This document shows, piece after piece, positions 17,561-24,948 of a DNA stretch of 64,000 bases (within the stretch, counting starts at the first letter, position 1; each line of letters begins with the position of its first letter). A program made the position numbers and the translations under genes. Below the pieces are notes generated by a model. That model worked only from the letters and a program-made list of their open reading frames with translations, did no database searches and was not told the origin of the DNA. The stretch comes from Neolewinella aurantiaca (GTDB taxonomy: Bacteria; Bacteroidota; Bacteroidia; Chitinophagales; Saprospiraceae): NCBI RefSeq assembly GCF_008014675.1, contig NZ_VOXD01000010.1:112768-176767 (forward strand), given 5' to 3'.

Positions 17561-19186
17561 ATGGGACACAAAAACAACATCTCTTCCGGCAGTCGTAAGG
17601 GCGCAAAACTGTCCGACGGCCTTGCTCACGACCAGGACCACAGCCGCAGGAACTTCCTGCGCAACCTGGGTATCTTGGGCACATCCGGTTTTTTACTCAA
17701 TAAACTCCCGGTAAACTCGCTCGCGATGTCACCTCTCACCGCTGCCCTGGCAGACGGTGACGAGAGCCGGGTGCTGGTCCTGATCCGGCTAAAGGGCGGC
17801 AACGACGGCCTCAACACCATCATCCCCATCCACGATTTCGGGACTTACCAAAGCTTACGCCCCGACATCCATATTCCCCGGGCCGATGCGGTAGACCTCA
17901 CCTCTACCCTTTCTGTTCACCCCCAACTCGAGCCGCTCAGTACTCTGTGGAATGATGGCCAGATGCGGGTAGTACAAAACGTAGGTTACCCCGACCAAAG
18001 CCTTAGCCACTTCCGCTCATCCGATATCTGGGCAACAACTTCCGACGCCAGCGAGACGGTGAGCAGCGGGGTATTTGGCCGCTATCTCAACGATCTTTAC
18101 CCAGACTTCCTGAGTGCTCCGCCGGAGACACCTCCGGCCATCCAGATTGGTGGCGTTGGCAATCTGTTGTTCAACAATTCCGATAATTTCAACTACGCCA
18201 TTTCAACGGAGAACCCGACCCAGTTGTACGAAATTGCCCGTACCGGCCAGCTCTACGACGTTGAGGATGTACCTGAGTGCTCCTACGGCGAGCAACTAAG
18301 CTACATACGGGCGGTAGCCAATACCACCTTCCGTTATGCGGGCGTACTCGCAGAAGCTTTTGACGCGGGAGAGAACTCTGCCGAATACGAAAACGACCGA
18401 CTGGGCGACCAACTCGCCCTCGTTGCCCGCCTCCTACGTGGCCAACTCGGCACCCGCCTTTTTGTAGTCGAACTCGACGGATTCGACACCCATGCGGGCC
18501 AGACCAACGCCCACGCCAACCTGATGAACAGTCTCAGCAAAAACGTGGCGGCCTTCTACGACGATCTCAGCGACGGGGGAATCGACGAAAGGGTACTCAG
18601 TATGACCTTCAGTGAATTTGGCCGCAGAGTATACCAAAACGGCTCGCAAGGAACCGATCATGGTGCCGCAGCACCGCTTATGCTGTTCGGCAAAGGTCTC
18701 AACGGAAACGGCGCAACGGGCGGCCTTGCCAACCTGCAGAATGCAAACAACGGAAACCTGAACTTCGAGGTAGACTTCAGGTCCGTTTACGCTACTGTAC
18801 TGAGCAATTGGCTCTGCATTGACGCCGACCTCGTTGACAGCGTCATGGGGCAGCGGTTCGAAAGAATGGAAGACCTTGGCCTTTACTGCCAGGGGGTTAC
18901 CAATACCCGGACGCCAGACCCTGCCACCACCATCGGCATGAAAGCTTATTTGAGCGGTGGCGACGTTGTCATCGACTACGACCTGCCCGCAGCCACTAAC
19001 GTAGGGATTCACTTCTTCGACGTTTCCGGCCGAAAACTCAGTTCTCCCTTCCAGGGGCGCCGTCCGGCAGGACAGCAGTCGCAACGGGTAGCAATGAGCA
19101 GTGTTGGCTGGTCTTCCGGGGTTTACATCGTTAGCCTCGAAGTAAACGGACGACTCTACAGCAGCAAGCTCGGCTTTTTCAAGTAA
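17561..19186 (+). CDS. DUF1501 family protein with Tat signal and T9SS C-terminal domain
   Basis: A 541-residue protein. The twin-arginine motif SRRNFLR (R29/R30) precedes a hydrophobic stretch, pointing to Tat export. The PF07394 (DUF1501) domain follows: LVLIRLKGGNDGLNTIIP, the SLSHFRSSDIW segment, FVVELDGFDTHAGQ, FSEFGRRVYQNGSQGTDHG and a GL/GNGATGGLA block. These His/Asp/Glu positions resemble alkaline-phosphatase-superfamily metal sites. The final 75 residues resemble a T9SS sorting domain (FFDVSGRKL, SSGVYIVSLEVNG, KLGFFK). It works with the upstream DUF1800 gene; the substrate is unknown. A strong rho-independent terminator follows 8 bases after the stop. Confidence 0.92.
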   Translation: MGHKNNISSGSRKGAKLSDGLAHDQDHSRRNFLRNLGILGTSGFLLNKLPVNSLAMSPLTAALADGDESRVLVLIRLKGGNDGLNTIIPIHDFGTYQSLRPDIHIPRADAVDLTSTLSVHPQLEPLSTLWNDGQMRVVQNVGYPDQSLSHFRSSDIWATTSDASETVSSGVFGRYLNDLYPDFLSAPPETPPAIQIGGVGNLLFNNSDNFNYAISTENPTQLYEIARTGQLYDVEDVPECSYGEQLSYIRAVANTTFRYAGVLAEAFDAGENSAEYENDRLGDQLALVARLLRGQLGTRLFVVELDGFDTHAGQTNAHANLMNSLSKNVAAFYDDLSDGGIDERVLSMTFSEFGRRVYQNGSQGTDHGAAAPLMLFGKGLNGNGATGGLANLQNANNGNLNFEVDFRSVYATVLSNWLCIDADLVDSVMGQRFERMEDLGLYCQGVTNTRTPDPATTIGMKAYLSGGDVVIDYDLPAATNVGIHFFDVSGRKLSSPFQGRRPAGQQSQRVAMSSVGWSSGVYIVSLEVNGRLYSSKLGFFK

Positions 19187-19194
19187 CCACCCCG

Positions 19195-19251
19195 GCGGGT
19201 AGCGTTGTCGACAATCACTTCATGTGAGCAGACAGTGCTACCCGCTTTTTT
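19195..19251 (+). terminator. Rho-independent terminator of the DUF1800/DUF1501 operon
   Basis: GCGGGTAGC (19195-19203) pairs with GCTACCCGC (19237-19245) and is followed directly by TTTTTT. It lies just after the DUF1501 stop. Confidence 0.85.
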
Positions 19252-19260
19252 GAGGGCTGT

Positions 19261-19602
19261 TCAGTCCCGTAACTTCGGGTTGTTCTTGTGCCGCGTAGCA
19301 TCCCTTCTGGTCTTTTTGTCCAGGTTTTTGCGCAAAGCATCGGTCAGGTCAACGCCGGTTTGGTTTGCGAGACAAATCAAAACGAAGAGTACATCCGCAA
19401 ATTCATCTGCAAGGTCATCCTTTGCAGTATCCGCATCCTTGGGGTTCTTAAAAGACTGCTCTCCGTACATACGCGCCATCAGGCGGGCTACTTCTCCCGT
19501 TTCCTCCATCAGAATCGCCGTGTTCGTAAGCTCTCCGTAATACTTCACACCGATGGTTGTGATCCACTGGTCAACGATTCGCTGGGCTTCCGATAATTCC
19601 AT
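19261..19602 (-). CDS. MazG-like nucleotide pyrophosphohydrolase
   Basis: A 113-residue protein if started at the Met beginning MELSEAQR. The frame stays open upstream to an ATG at 19698, which would add a Lys-rich 32-residue leader not typical of the family. All-alpha NTP pyrophosphohydrolase metal ligands are visible: EETGEVAR (E33/E34/E37) and LADEFADVLF (E67/D70). These correspond to the EExxE...ExxD pattern of MazG and related house-cleaning enzymes. It probably hydrolyses a non-canonical or alarmone nucleoside triphosphate in the cytoplasm. It is convergent with DUF1501 and apparently monocistronic. Confidence 0.88.
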   Translation of the reverse strand: MELSEAQRIVDQWITTIGVKYYGELTNTAILMEETGEVARLMARMYGEQSFKNPKDADTAKDDLADEFADVLFVLICLANQTGVDLTDALRKNLDKKTRRDATRHKNNPKLRD

Positions 19603-19863
19603 GCTCTTTTTCTGTTTTTTTGCAGAAGCAAGGTCGGGTTTTCCCGACTTCTGCCCCGCCTTAGCACCTCTTTCCTGATAAAATTGAAGCTTTCTCACAA
19701 AAAACTGAAGAGACTAAAGAGCAAAATGCTTAAATAATTTTCACATTTTAAAAACACAAATGACTTACAATCAGTAACTAAACATCATTTTACATAAAAA
19801 TGTGATTCACAAATAAGCAAATATGTTTTTCATTTCGCTCAATTCCTGCTGCATATTTGTATC

Positions 19864-19969
19864 ATCGGAGGGAGAAAGCTCCCAAAATCCGATAAGAAAT
19901 ATGTTCATGGGATTATGATTTATAAGTGGCGTCGTCCTGGCAGTTGAGTTGGGACGACGACCCTTTTTT
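19864..19969 (+). ncRNA. Candidate small RNA or short leader
   Basis: A two-part stem, ATCGGA/TCCGAT enclosing GGGAG-AAAG-CTCCC with an AAAA bulge, occupies 19864-19893. A GTCGTCC/GGACGAC stem with T6 ends at 19969. Just upstream (19853-19858) is TATTTG, a partial match to the Bacteroidota -7 element. A 10-codon frame ending inside the second stem is also present, so a leader-peptide attenuator is an alternative. I know no matching RNA family. Confidence 0.35.
19930..19969 (+). terminator. Rho-independent terminator
   Basis: CGTCGTCC (19930-19937) pairs with GGACGACG (19952-19959), followed by ACCC and six T. It would end a plus-strand transcript starting in the AT-rich region. Confidence 0.65.
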
Positions 19970-20004
19970 CGAGCTACACACTCACACGCTTAGAGAACAC
20001 CCAC

Positions 20005-20036
20005 AAAAAAAGCCGGGCCCAACGGGGGCACCGGCT
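20005..20036 (-). terminator. Rho-independent terminator, minus strand
   Basis: AGCCGG-GCCC (20011-20020) pairs with GGGC-A-CCGGCT (20026-20036). Read on the minus strand the stem is followed by a run of seven T. It fits the 3' end of the GreA-like transcript. Confidence 0.7.
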
Positions 20037-20146
20037 GTATACATTCATGGGATCAAAACAAAAAGCACTAAAGATGTTCCGAAGGTAGGTCGTTTTAACG
20101 TACGATGCAAACCTCGAACTAAGAATTTTCGTGAGATTATGATGTA

Positions 20147-20181
20147 GCCCCTCCGGATTATGGTTCCGGTGGGGCCTTTTT
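20147..20181 (+). terminator. Hairpin with T tract downstream of the intergenic region
   Basis: GCCCC-T-CCGG (20147-20156) pairs with CCGG-T-GGGGC (20166-20175), then CTTTTT. It acts on the plus strand; on the minus strand the stem lacks a T run. Confidence 0.65.
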
Positions 20182-20197
20182 GTCGTTTTACATCCGC

Positions 20198-20665
20198 TTA
20201 ATAGCTGCTTATCAACTTGAATTCATTATTGTTCAACGACACCGTATCTCCATCTTTTTTTCCCTTCAGGGCCTGGAACAGCGGGCTTTGGGTAGAAATT
20301 CCACGGTAAGACTTACCTTCTACGGTGAACTCATCGGCAGGTACGGCAACAAAAAAGTTGCCCTGATCCGTTTCGATTACATCACCCAGTTGTACTTCCA
20401 CCGTTGGCTCGATCGAGTCCAGTCCCGTAAGAATATTGATATCCCGTTGTAACGCTTCGACTACAGAGGCCCGTGCTTCCACCCGGTTGAGGGCCTGACC
20501 GGTTTTACCGCCCTGGAACTGACCATCTCCGTTTTCATTCGATTGTTCGGCACTTTCGACTTCAGATTCCTGCATAGCCATCATGTTTTTATAGGAGGCT
20601 TCCTTTTCTTCCAGCAGGTGAGCAATGATGGCTTTCTTTGTTGAGGCTTTTTCGGCGGTTGACAT
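20198..20665 (-). CDS. GreA/GreB-family transcription elongation factor-like protein
   Basis: A 155-residue protein starting at the Met of MSTAEKAST; the frame runs further upstream without support. The first 80 residues form a charged helical hairpin (KKAIIAHLLEEKEASYKNMM, VVEALQRDINIL) like the GreA coiled coil. The C-terminal half is the FKBP-like GreA_GreB domain, with VQLGDVIETDQGNFFVAVP, YRGISTQSPLFQALKGKKDGD and a final FKLISSY. It probably binds the RNA polymerase secondary channel to influence backtracking. Its hairpin is Gln/Ser/Asn-rich compared with true GreA, so it may be a divergent regulator. The gene is alone, with a minus-strand terminator about 160 bp downstream. Confidence 0.75.
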   Translation of the reverse strand: MSTAEKASTKKAIIAHLLEEKEASYKNMMAMQESEVESAEQSNENGDGQFQGGKTGQALNRVEARASVVEALQRDINILTGLDSIEPTVEVQLGDVIETDQGNFFVAVPADEFTVEGKSYRGISTQSPLFQALKGKKDGDTVSLNNNEFKLISSY

Positions 20666-20915
20666 AATAGATTGGTTGTTGAGTTGGGTAGTTACTTCTC
20701 CTGTGGAGTTCCGTGTATACCCGATAAATATTAATGATTCAGGCTTCGCAGCCTGTCGATAATACGTAAACGCCCCATCTGATGTTTGATGTTCGCACAA
20801 GCTGTACCAACCGGAGGCAAATCCTGCAATAAGCGAACAATTCGAAACCGCCCTACCTTATATCTACGTAAGTCAGTTGTACGAAACTGCAGGTAAGATA
20901 TTCAGATGCGAAGCC

Positions 20916-21071
20916 TTATAAACCATCTTCCATCGCCGGTTCTAAAACGAAATTGCCAACCTTCAGTGAAACCGAGGTAGCGTTCATTTTAGAACAGTTA
21001 CCCCTCGAGTGACACACCATAATCACGAGCGTTTTTACTGATTCGTCGGTAAGCTCAAGATCTAAGGTCAT
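20916..21071 (-). CDS. Small hypothetical protein (51 residues)
   Basis: An ATG-started frame on the minus strand, begun MTLDLELTD and ended EPAMEDGL, lies in what is otherwise a 534-bp gap. It has an alternating polar/hydrophobic pattern (SVSLKVGNFVLEP) that looks protein-like. It also has two Cys and no signal peptide or recognised family. No clear ribosome site is seen, though these are often absent in Bacteroidota. It sits between the HNH gene and the GreA-like gene on the same strand. It may be non-functional. Confidence 0.35.
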   Translation of the reverse strand: MTLDLELTDESVKTLVIMVCHSRGNCSKMNATSVSLKVGNFVLEPAMEDGL

Positions 21072-21101
21072 GTCTTTTGCTGGGTTTTTGGTTAATGTTC
21101 G

Positions 21102-21132
21102 GGCAAGTCAGCTAAGCTGGCTTGCCTTTTTT
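21102..21132 (+). terminator. Rho-independent terminator, plus strand
   Basis: GGCAAG-T-CAGCT (21102-21113) pairs with AGCTG-G-CTTGCC (21115-21126), followed by six T. No plus-strand gene is known upstream, so it hints at an unrecognised plus-strand transcript between 20801 and 21100. Confidence 0.7.
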
Positions 21133-21165
21133 GTTGAAGGCCATCCCCTTCTCATGAAACCTGCT

Positions 21166-21184
21166 TTGCACCTGCGTACGCGCC
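21166..21184 (+). repeat. REP-like 19-bp motif, copy 4
   Basis: TTGCACCTGCGTACGCGCC, a perfect consensus match with centre TAC, 15 bp past the stop of the minus-strand HNH gene. Confidence 0.8.
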
Positions 21185-21199
21185 CCTTCAAACTTCTTA

Positions 21200-21517
21200 T
21201 TACCTCTGCCTTGCCGCCCACTTTATGTGTCGCGCAATTCGATCGTCCGCCAGCAGGGCTTCCCGGGTATTGAAATTGCGGGCCAACTCTTTTTCGTCCG
21301 GTATGATCCGGTGGATACCCTTATGGCACGTTCGGCAAACGCTGATCCGGCGGTGCACCATTTCCTCCTTCGTAAAAAGCTTGCGGAAGTATTTCTTTCC
21401 GTGCACGGCCCGCGGAATCAAGTGGTGCTCCGTCAGAGGCTTCTCCCTGGCGCATAGTTCGCATTGGCCCGCCGGACCTTTCAGGTTGTTGGTATAATTT
21501 TTCCCTTTGCGCGGCAC
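21200..21517 (-). CDS. HNH endonuclease-like protein
   Basis: A 105-residue basic protein with a zinc-ribbon HNH layout: C19xxC22, then the HHLIPR motif with H31/H32, then C61xxC64H and H69 in CHKGIH. It belongs to the broad HNH family of small nucleases, which cut DNA using a His-metal site with structural zinc from the Cys pairs. Small stand-alone members occur in phages, restriction systems and as chromosomal genes of unknown role. Here it lies 118 bp downstream of polA on the same strand and may share its transcript. No partner methylase or phage gene is nearby. Confidence 0.8.
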   Translation of the reverse strand: MPRKGKNYTNNLKGPAGQCELCAREKPLTEHHLIPRAVHGKKYFRKLFTKEEMVHRRISVCRTCHKGIHRIIPDEKELARNFNTREALLADDRIARHIKWAARQR

Positions 21518-21635
21518 TTTGAAGCGAATTATTGAAGGATCAGAAGTTTGTTTGCTTTCCGGCTCCGGAAAACATCGTCACTATTCTAACGGCTGCGGGC
21601 CAGGGTAAAGTTCCCTGGTCCGTCCTTCCCATTTG

Positions 21636-24485
21636 CTAGTGGGCTTCGAGCCAGTTGTCTCCCATATCCGTTTCCACAACGATTGGAACGGAGAGGTCAG
21701 GGATTGCTTCACGCATGAGTTGTTCGATGATCGGCACAACGCGGTCGACTTCGTCTTTGGGCGCATCGAACACCAATTCATCGTGCACCTGCATAATCAT
21801 CTTGGTTTTAAACGCTCCTTCCTTCAGTGCTTTATCGATCCGGATCATGGCCACCTTGATCATATCTGCGGCCGTTCCCTGAATAGGCGTGTTCATTGCC
21901 ATCCGCTCAGCGATGGAGCGGGTCAGGCCGCTCTTGGAGTTGATGTCGCGCAGACCACGTTTACGCCCCAGCAGCGTCATGGCGTAGCCTTCTTCGCGGG
22001 CAGTTTCCACGCTGGTGGCCATGAATTGCTTCAGGCCGGGGAAGCGTTCGTAGTAATTCTTGATCAGCTCCGAAGCCTCTTTTCGCGTTATTTCCAACTG
22101 CTGCATCAGGCGGGTAGCCCCGGCCCCGTAGAGAATGGCAAAGTTGATCGTTTTGGCCTGGTTACGCTGGTGACGGGTTACTTCCTCAAACGGAACGTCG
22201 AAGACGAGTGCAGCGGTGGCGGTGTGGATATCACGACCTTCCTGGAAGGCATCTACCATACCCTTATCGCCGCTTAAAGCGGCGACCAGGCGTAGCTCAA
22301 TCTGGCTGTAATCGGAAGCGATGAGCGTATGGTTCTCGTCGGTCGGCACAAAGGCTTTCCGTATTTCAGCGCCCTGCGGAGTACGCATCGGGATGTTCTG
22401 CAGGTTCGGGTTTGAGCTCGAAAGACGCCCCGTTGCAGCTACCGTTTGGTTAAAGCTGGAGTGAACACGGTCGGTTTCTTTATTGACCAGCAGAGGCAAA
22501 GCGTCTACATAAGTGCTCAGCAGTTTAGTCAAACTCCGGTAACGAAGAATTTTTTGTACGATCGGGGCTTCTCCCGCGAGATCCAGTAAAGTAGCTTCAT
22601 CAGTTTTAAACTGCCCGGTGGCAGTTTTCTTGCCTTTGTACGGCAGCTCCATGCGTCCGAACAGGATCTCTCCGATCTGCTTCGGCGAGCCGATGTTGAA
22701 AGGAGACCCGGCTTCGTCGTAGATCTCGTTTTGCAGACCCTGGATTTCTCCGCTCAACGTTTTGCTGTACTCTTCCAGGAAAGGCACATTGAGTTTCACA
22801 CCGTTCAGCTCGATATTTTTAAGCACGGGGATGAGCGGAGCCTCGATGGTTTCGTAGAGTTCCACCAGTCCTTCTTCTTCCAGTTCCGGCCATAATGCTT
22901 TGTAGAGGCGCAGGGTTATGTCCGCGTCTTCGCAAGCGTAGTCCACTACTTTATCGACGGACACATCGCGCATCGTAAGTTGCTTTTTCCCCTTACCGAT
23001 CAGGGTCTCGATCGGGACGGGCTTGTAGTTCAGGTACTCCTCGCTGAGGAGGTCCATTTTGTGGCGCTTATCGGGGTGTAGCAAGTAGTGCATCACCATC
23101 GTGTCCAGCAACTTCCCCTTCACCGGAGCCCCGTAGCGCTCCAACATCGTGAGATCGTACTTGATGTTCTGGCCCACTTTCTCGGTGTTTTCATCAGCGA
23201 GCAATTCGGCGAATTCAGCTACGATGGCTTCGGCACCGGGCCGGTCGGCCGGCACGGGAACATAGTAAGCTTCTCCCTCTTTCCAGCTGAAGCTCAGGCC
23301 CACCAACTCGGCCGAGGTGGCATCTACACTTGTTGTTTCGGTATCGAAAGCGTATAGTTTTTGCTGCTTCAACTCCGCAATCAGTGCTGCACGTTCTTCG
23401 GGGGTTTCTATTTTTTTGTAGACCTGCTCGGTGTTACCGATGTGATTGTCGGCCAGGGCGTGAGCGGCGGGTTTAGCGTAGCGGCTTCCCTTTTTCGCTG
23501 CGCGGCTTCCTGCGGAGGTGGGCGCGGCCGCGGGTGCCGGGTCGGCTGATGGAGCAAAGAGGTTCCCCTGAGCACCAGCCTTGCTGGCGGGTTCGTCTTT
23601 CACCCCCAGAATATCGTTGGCGATACTGCGGAATTCGAGTTCGCGGAAGATATCGGTCAGGTGCTCCCGGTCGAAGTTCTCGATCCGGTAGGCTTCTTCG
23701 TGGAAGGTTACTCCCGGTACGTCCGTAATGATGGTAGCCAGTTTTTTACTCTGGAGAGCCTGCTCCCTGAACTCCCGCAGGCGCTCCTGGTTTTTGCCCT
23801 TTATCTCATCCGTACTGTCCAGCAGTACTTCCATGCTACCGAACTGTTTGATGAATTTCTCAGCCGTCTTTGGCCCGATGCCGGGTACACCGGGGATGTT
23901 GTCTACTTTATCCCCGATCAGGCCGAGCATATCGATGACCTGCTCAGGATGTTCGATGCCCCATTTGGCCTTGATTTCTTCTACGCCGAGGATGTCAATC
24001 CCGTTGCCCATCCGACTGGGCTTGTACATATAAATGTCCTCCTCTACCAACTGGCCGTAGTCCTTATCGGGGGTAACCATGTAAACCTCGAAGCCTTCGC
24101 GGGCGGCCTGCTTGGCCAGCGTTCCGATCACGTCGTCTGCTTCGTAATTATCGATGATGATGATCGGGATATTGAACCCCTGCAGAATCTGGTGGACATA
24201 CGGGAAGGCCACTACAATGTCGTCCGGAGTTTCTTCGCGGTTGGCCTTATAGTCTGAAGCTATTTCGTTACGAAAGGTCGGTCCACTCGGGTCGAACACT
24301 ACCGCGAGGTGAGTGGGGTTCTGGTTTTTCATCAGGTCCCACAGCGTCCGGGTAAATCCGAACATAGCCGATGTGTTCACCCCCTTACCATTGATCATGG
24401 GCCGGTTAATGAATGCAAAGTGAGCACGGTAGACGAGCGCGTGGCCGTCGAGAAGGAATAGTTTTTTATCGTTGGTATCGGACAT
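21636..24485 (-). CDS. polA: DNA polymerase I
   Basis: A 949-residue protein starting at MSDTNDKKL; an upstream in-frame Met at 24539 adds 18 unsupported residues. It has the 5' nuclease domain (LLDGHALVYRAHFAF, DNIPGVPGIGPKTA). A low-complexity Ala/Pro/Ser/Lys linker follows at about 300-350. The proofreading domain carries intact catalytic residues: FDTETT near 380, GQNIKYD and YACEDAD. The polymerase domain has motif A (SDYSQIELR), motif B (RNQAKTINFAILYG) and motif C (QVHDELVF near 900). It handles Okazaki fragment maturation and repair synthesis. All three activities look intact. The linker is partly encoded by a REP-like motif (23521-23537). Confidence 0.97.
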   Translation of the reverse strand: MSDTNDKKLFLLDGHALVYRAHFAFINRPMINGKGVNTSAMFGFTRTLWDLMKNQNPTHLAVVFDPSGPTFRNEIASDYKANREETPDDIVVAFPYVHQILQGFNIPIIIIDNYEADDVIGTLAKQAAREGFEVYMVTPDKDYGQLVEEDIYMYKPSRMGNGIDILGVEEIKAKWGIEHPEQVIDMLGLIGDKVDNIPGVPGIGPKTAEKFIKQFGSMEVLLDSTDEIKGKNQERLREFREQALQSKKLATIITDVPGVTFHEEAYRIENFDREHLTDIFRELEFRSIANDILGVKDEPASKAGAQGNLFAPSADPAPAAAPTSAGSRAAKKGSRYAKPAAHALADNHIGNTEQVYKKIETPEERAALIAELKQQKLYAFDTETTSVDATSAELVGLSFSWKEGEAYYVPVPADRPGAEAIVAEFAELLADENTEKVGQNIKYDLTMLERYGAPVKGKLLDTMVMHYLLHPDKRHKMDLLSEEYLNYKPVPIETLIGKGKKQLTMRDVSVDKVVDYACEDADITLRLYKALWPELEEEGLVELYETIEAPLIPVLKNIELNGVKLNVPFLEEYSKTLSGEIQGLQNEIYDEAGSPFNIGSPKQIGEILFGRMELPYKGKKTATGQFKTDEATLLDLAGEAPIVQKILRYRSLTKLLSTYVDALPLLVNKETDRVHSSFNQTVAATGRLSSSNPNLQNIPMRTPQGAEIRKAFVPTDENHTLIASDYSQIELRLVAALSGDKGMVDAFQEGRDIHTATAALVFDVPFEEVTRHQRNQAKTINFAILYGAGATRLMQQLEITRKEASELIKNYYERFPGLKQFMATSVETAREEGYAMTLLGRKRGLRDINSKSGLTRSIAERMAMNTPIQGTAADMIKVAMIRIDKALKEGAFKTKMIMQVHDELVFDAPKDEVDRVVPIIEQLMREAIPDLSVPIVVETDMGDNWLEAH
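23521..23537 (-). repeat. REP-like motif inside the polA linker
   Basis: GGCGCGGCCGCGGGTGC matches the consensus core at 16 of 17 positions and encodes the PAPAAAP part of the interdomain linker. It may be a captured repeat or chance in Ala/Pro-rich coding. Confidence 0.4.
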
Positions 24486-24574
24486 GGGGCTAAGGTACGG
24501 TTTGGGGTGTGGATTTTTGAGAAAGAGGTGGGATGGCAAGAAAGGGGTAGCAATTGATTTTGATTGCTTACTAC

Positions 24575-24701
24575 TAAACTCGACAGGCGAACTTTTTCGC
24601 TTTAGCTAAGACAGCGACTTGTACTAAGAGTTAGTAATGTCGTTTTCTGTAAGTTGTATCATCATTTGTTCGAGCGAAAAAGGATTCGACTGGCGAGTTT
24701 A
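24575..24701. mobile_element. 127-bp inverted-repeat (MITE-like) element
   Basis: The arms at 24575-24601 and 24673-24701 are complementary over most of 27-29 bases; both ends read TAAACTCG inward, followed by CAG-CGAA and TTTTTCGCT. The interior has no coding potential. It lies between polA and a decayed nucleotidyltransferase gene. It could be a small non-autonomous element or a large hairpin. Confidence 0.5.
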
Positions 24702-24702
24702 G

Positions 24703-24948
24703 ATTCTAAGGCTGGCAACTGATTCGGACATCAAACCGTTCACCAATAAACATCCTATTATATCTTCTACTGACGCTTTAGCAGACATCCTGCCGAGAGT
24801 TAAGAATGCAATTCTAAACATCGTCCCATACGCAGAGATCATCCTCTTTGGTTCTCGTGCGCGTGGGAACTACCGGCCTGATTATGACTGGGATTTTTTA
24901 GTCGTTATGGATGAAGCAAGAAACAGCAGGCTCAAAATCTACCAATGA
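24703..24948 (+). pseudogene. Truncated MNT-type nucleotidyltransferase
   Basis: The open frame ends with ILFGSRARGNYRPDYDWDFLV, the GS-R-G...D-D motif of small MNT/KNTase-type nucleotidyltransferases, the antitoxin-like partner in HEPN/MNT systems. About 80 codons are open, but there is no ATG, GTG or TTG before the motif and the frame stops soon after it. The C-terminal half is missing and no HEPN gene follows. The inverted-repeat element ends just upstream, so the 5' end may have been lost by insertion. The stop overlaps the ATG of the next gene (ATGA), probably by chance. Confidence 0.6.

Larger units (their letters stand above)
19603..20197. other. AT-rich intergenic region with several RNA-like hairpins
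   Basis: About 595 bp without a convincing protein gene. It contains a tight hairpin (19864-19893), two plus-strand terminator structures and one minus-strand terminator. The segment 19720-19860 is much more AT-rich than its surroundings, which suits a promoter region. Confidence 0.55.

Noticed and set aside
19926..20147. Open frame in the intergenic region before the greA-like gene
   Set aside because: Starts at GTG inside a terminator stem, crosses another terminator and has no protein-like pattern.
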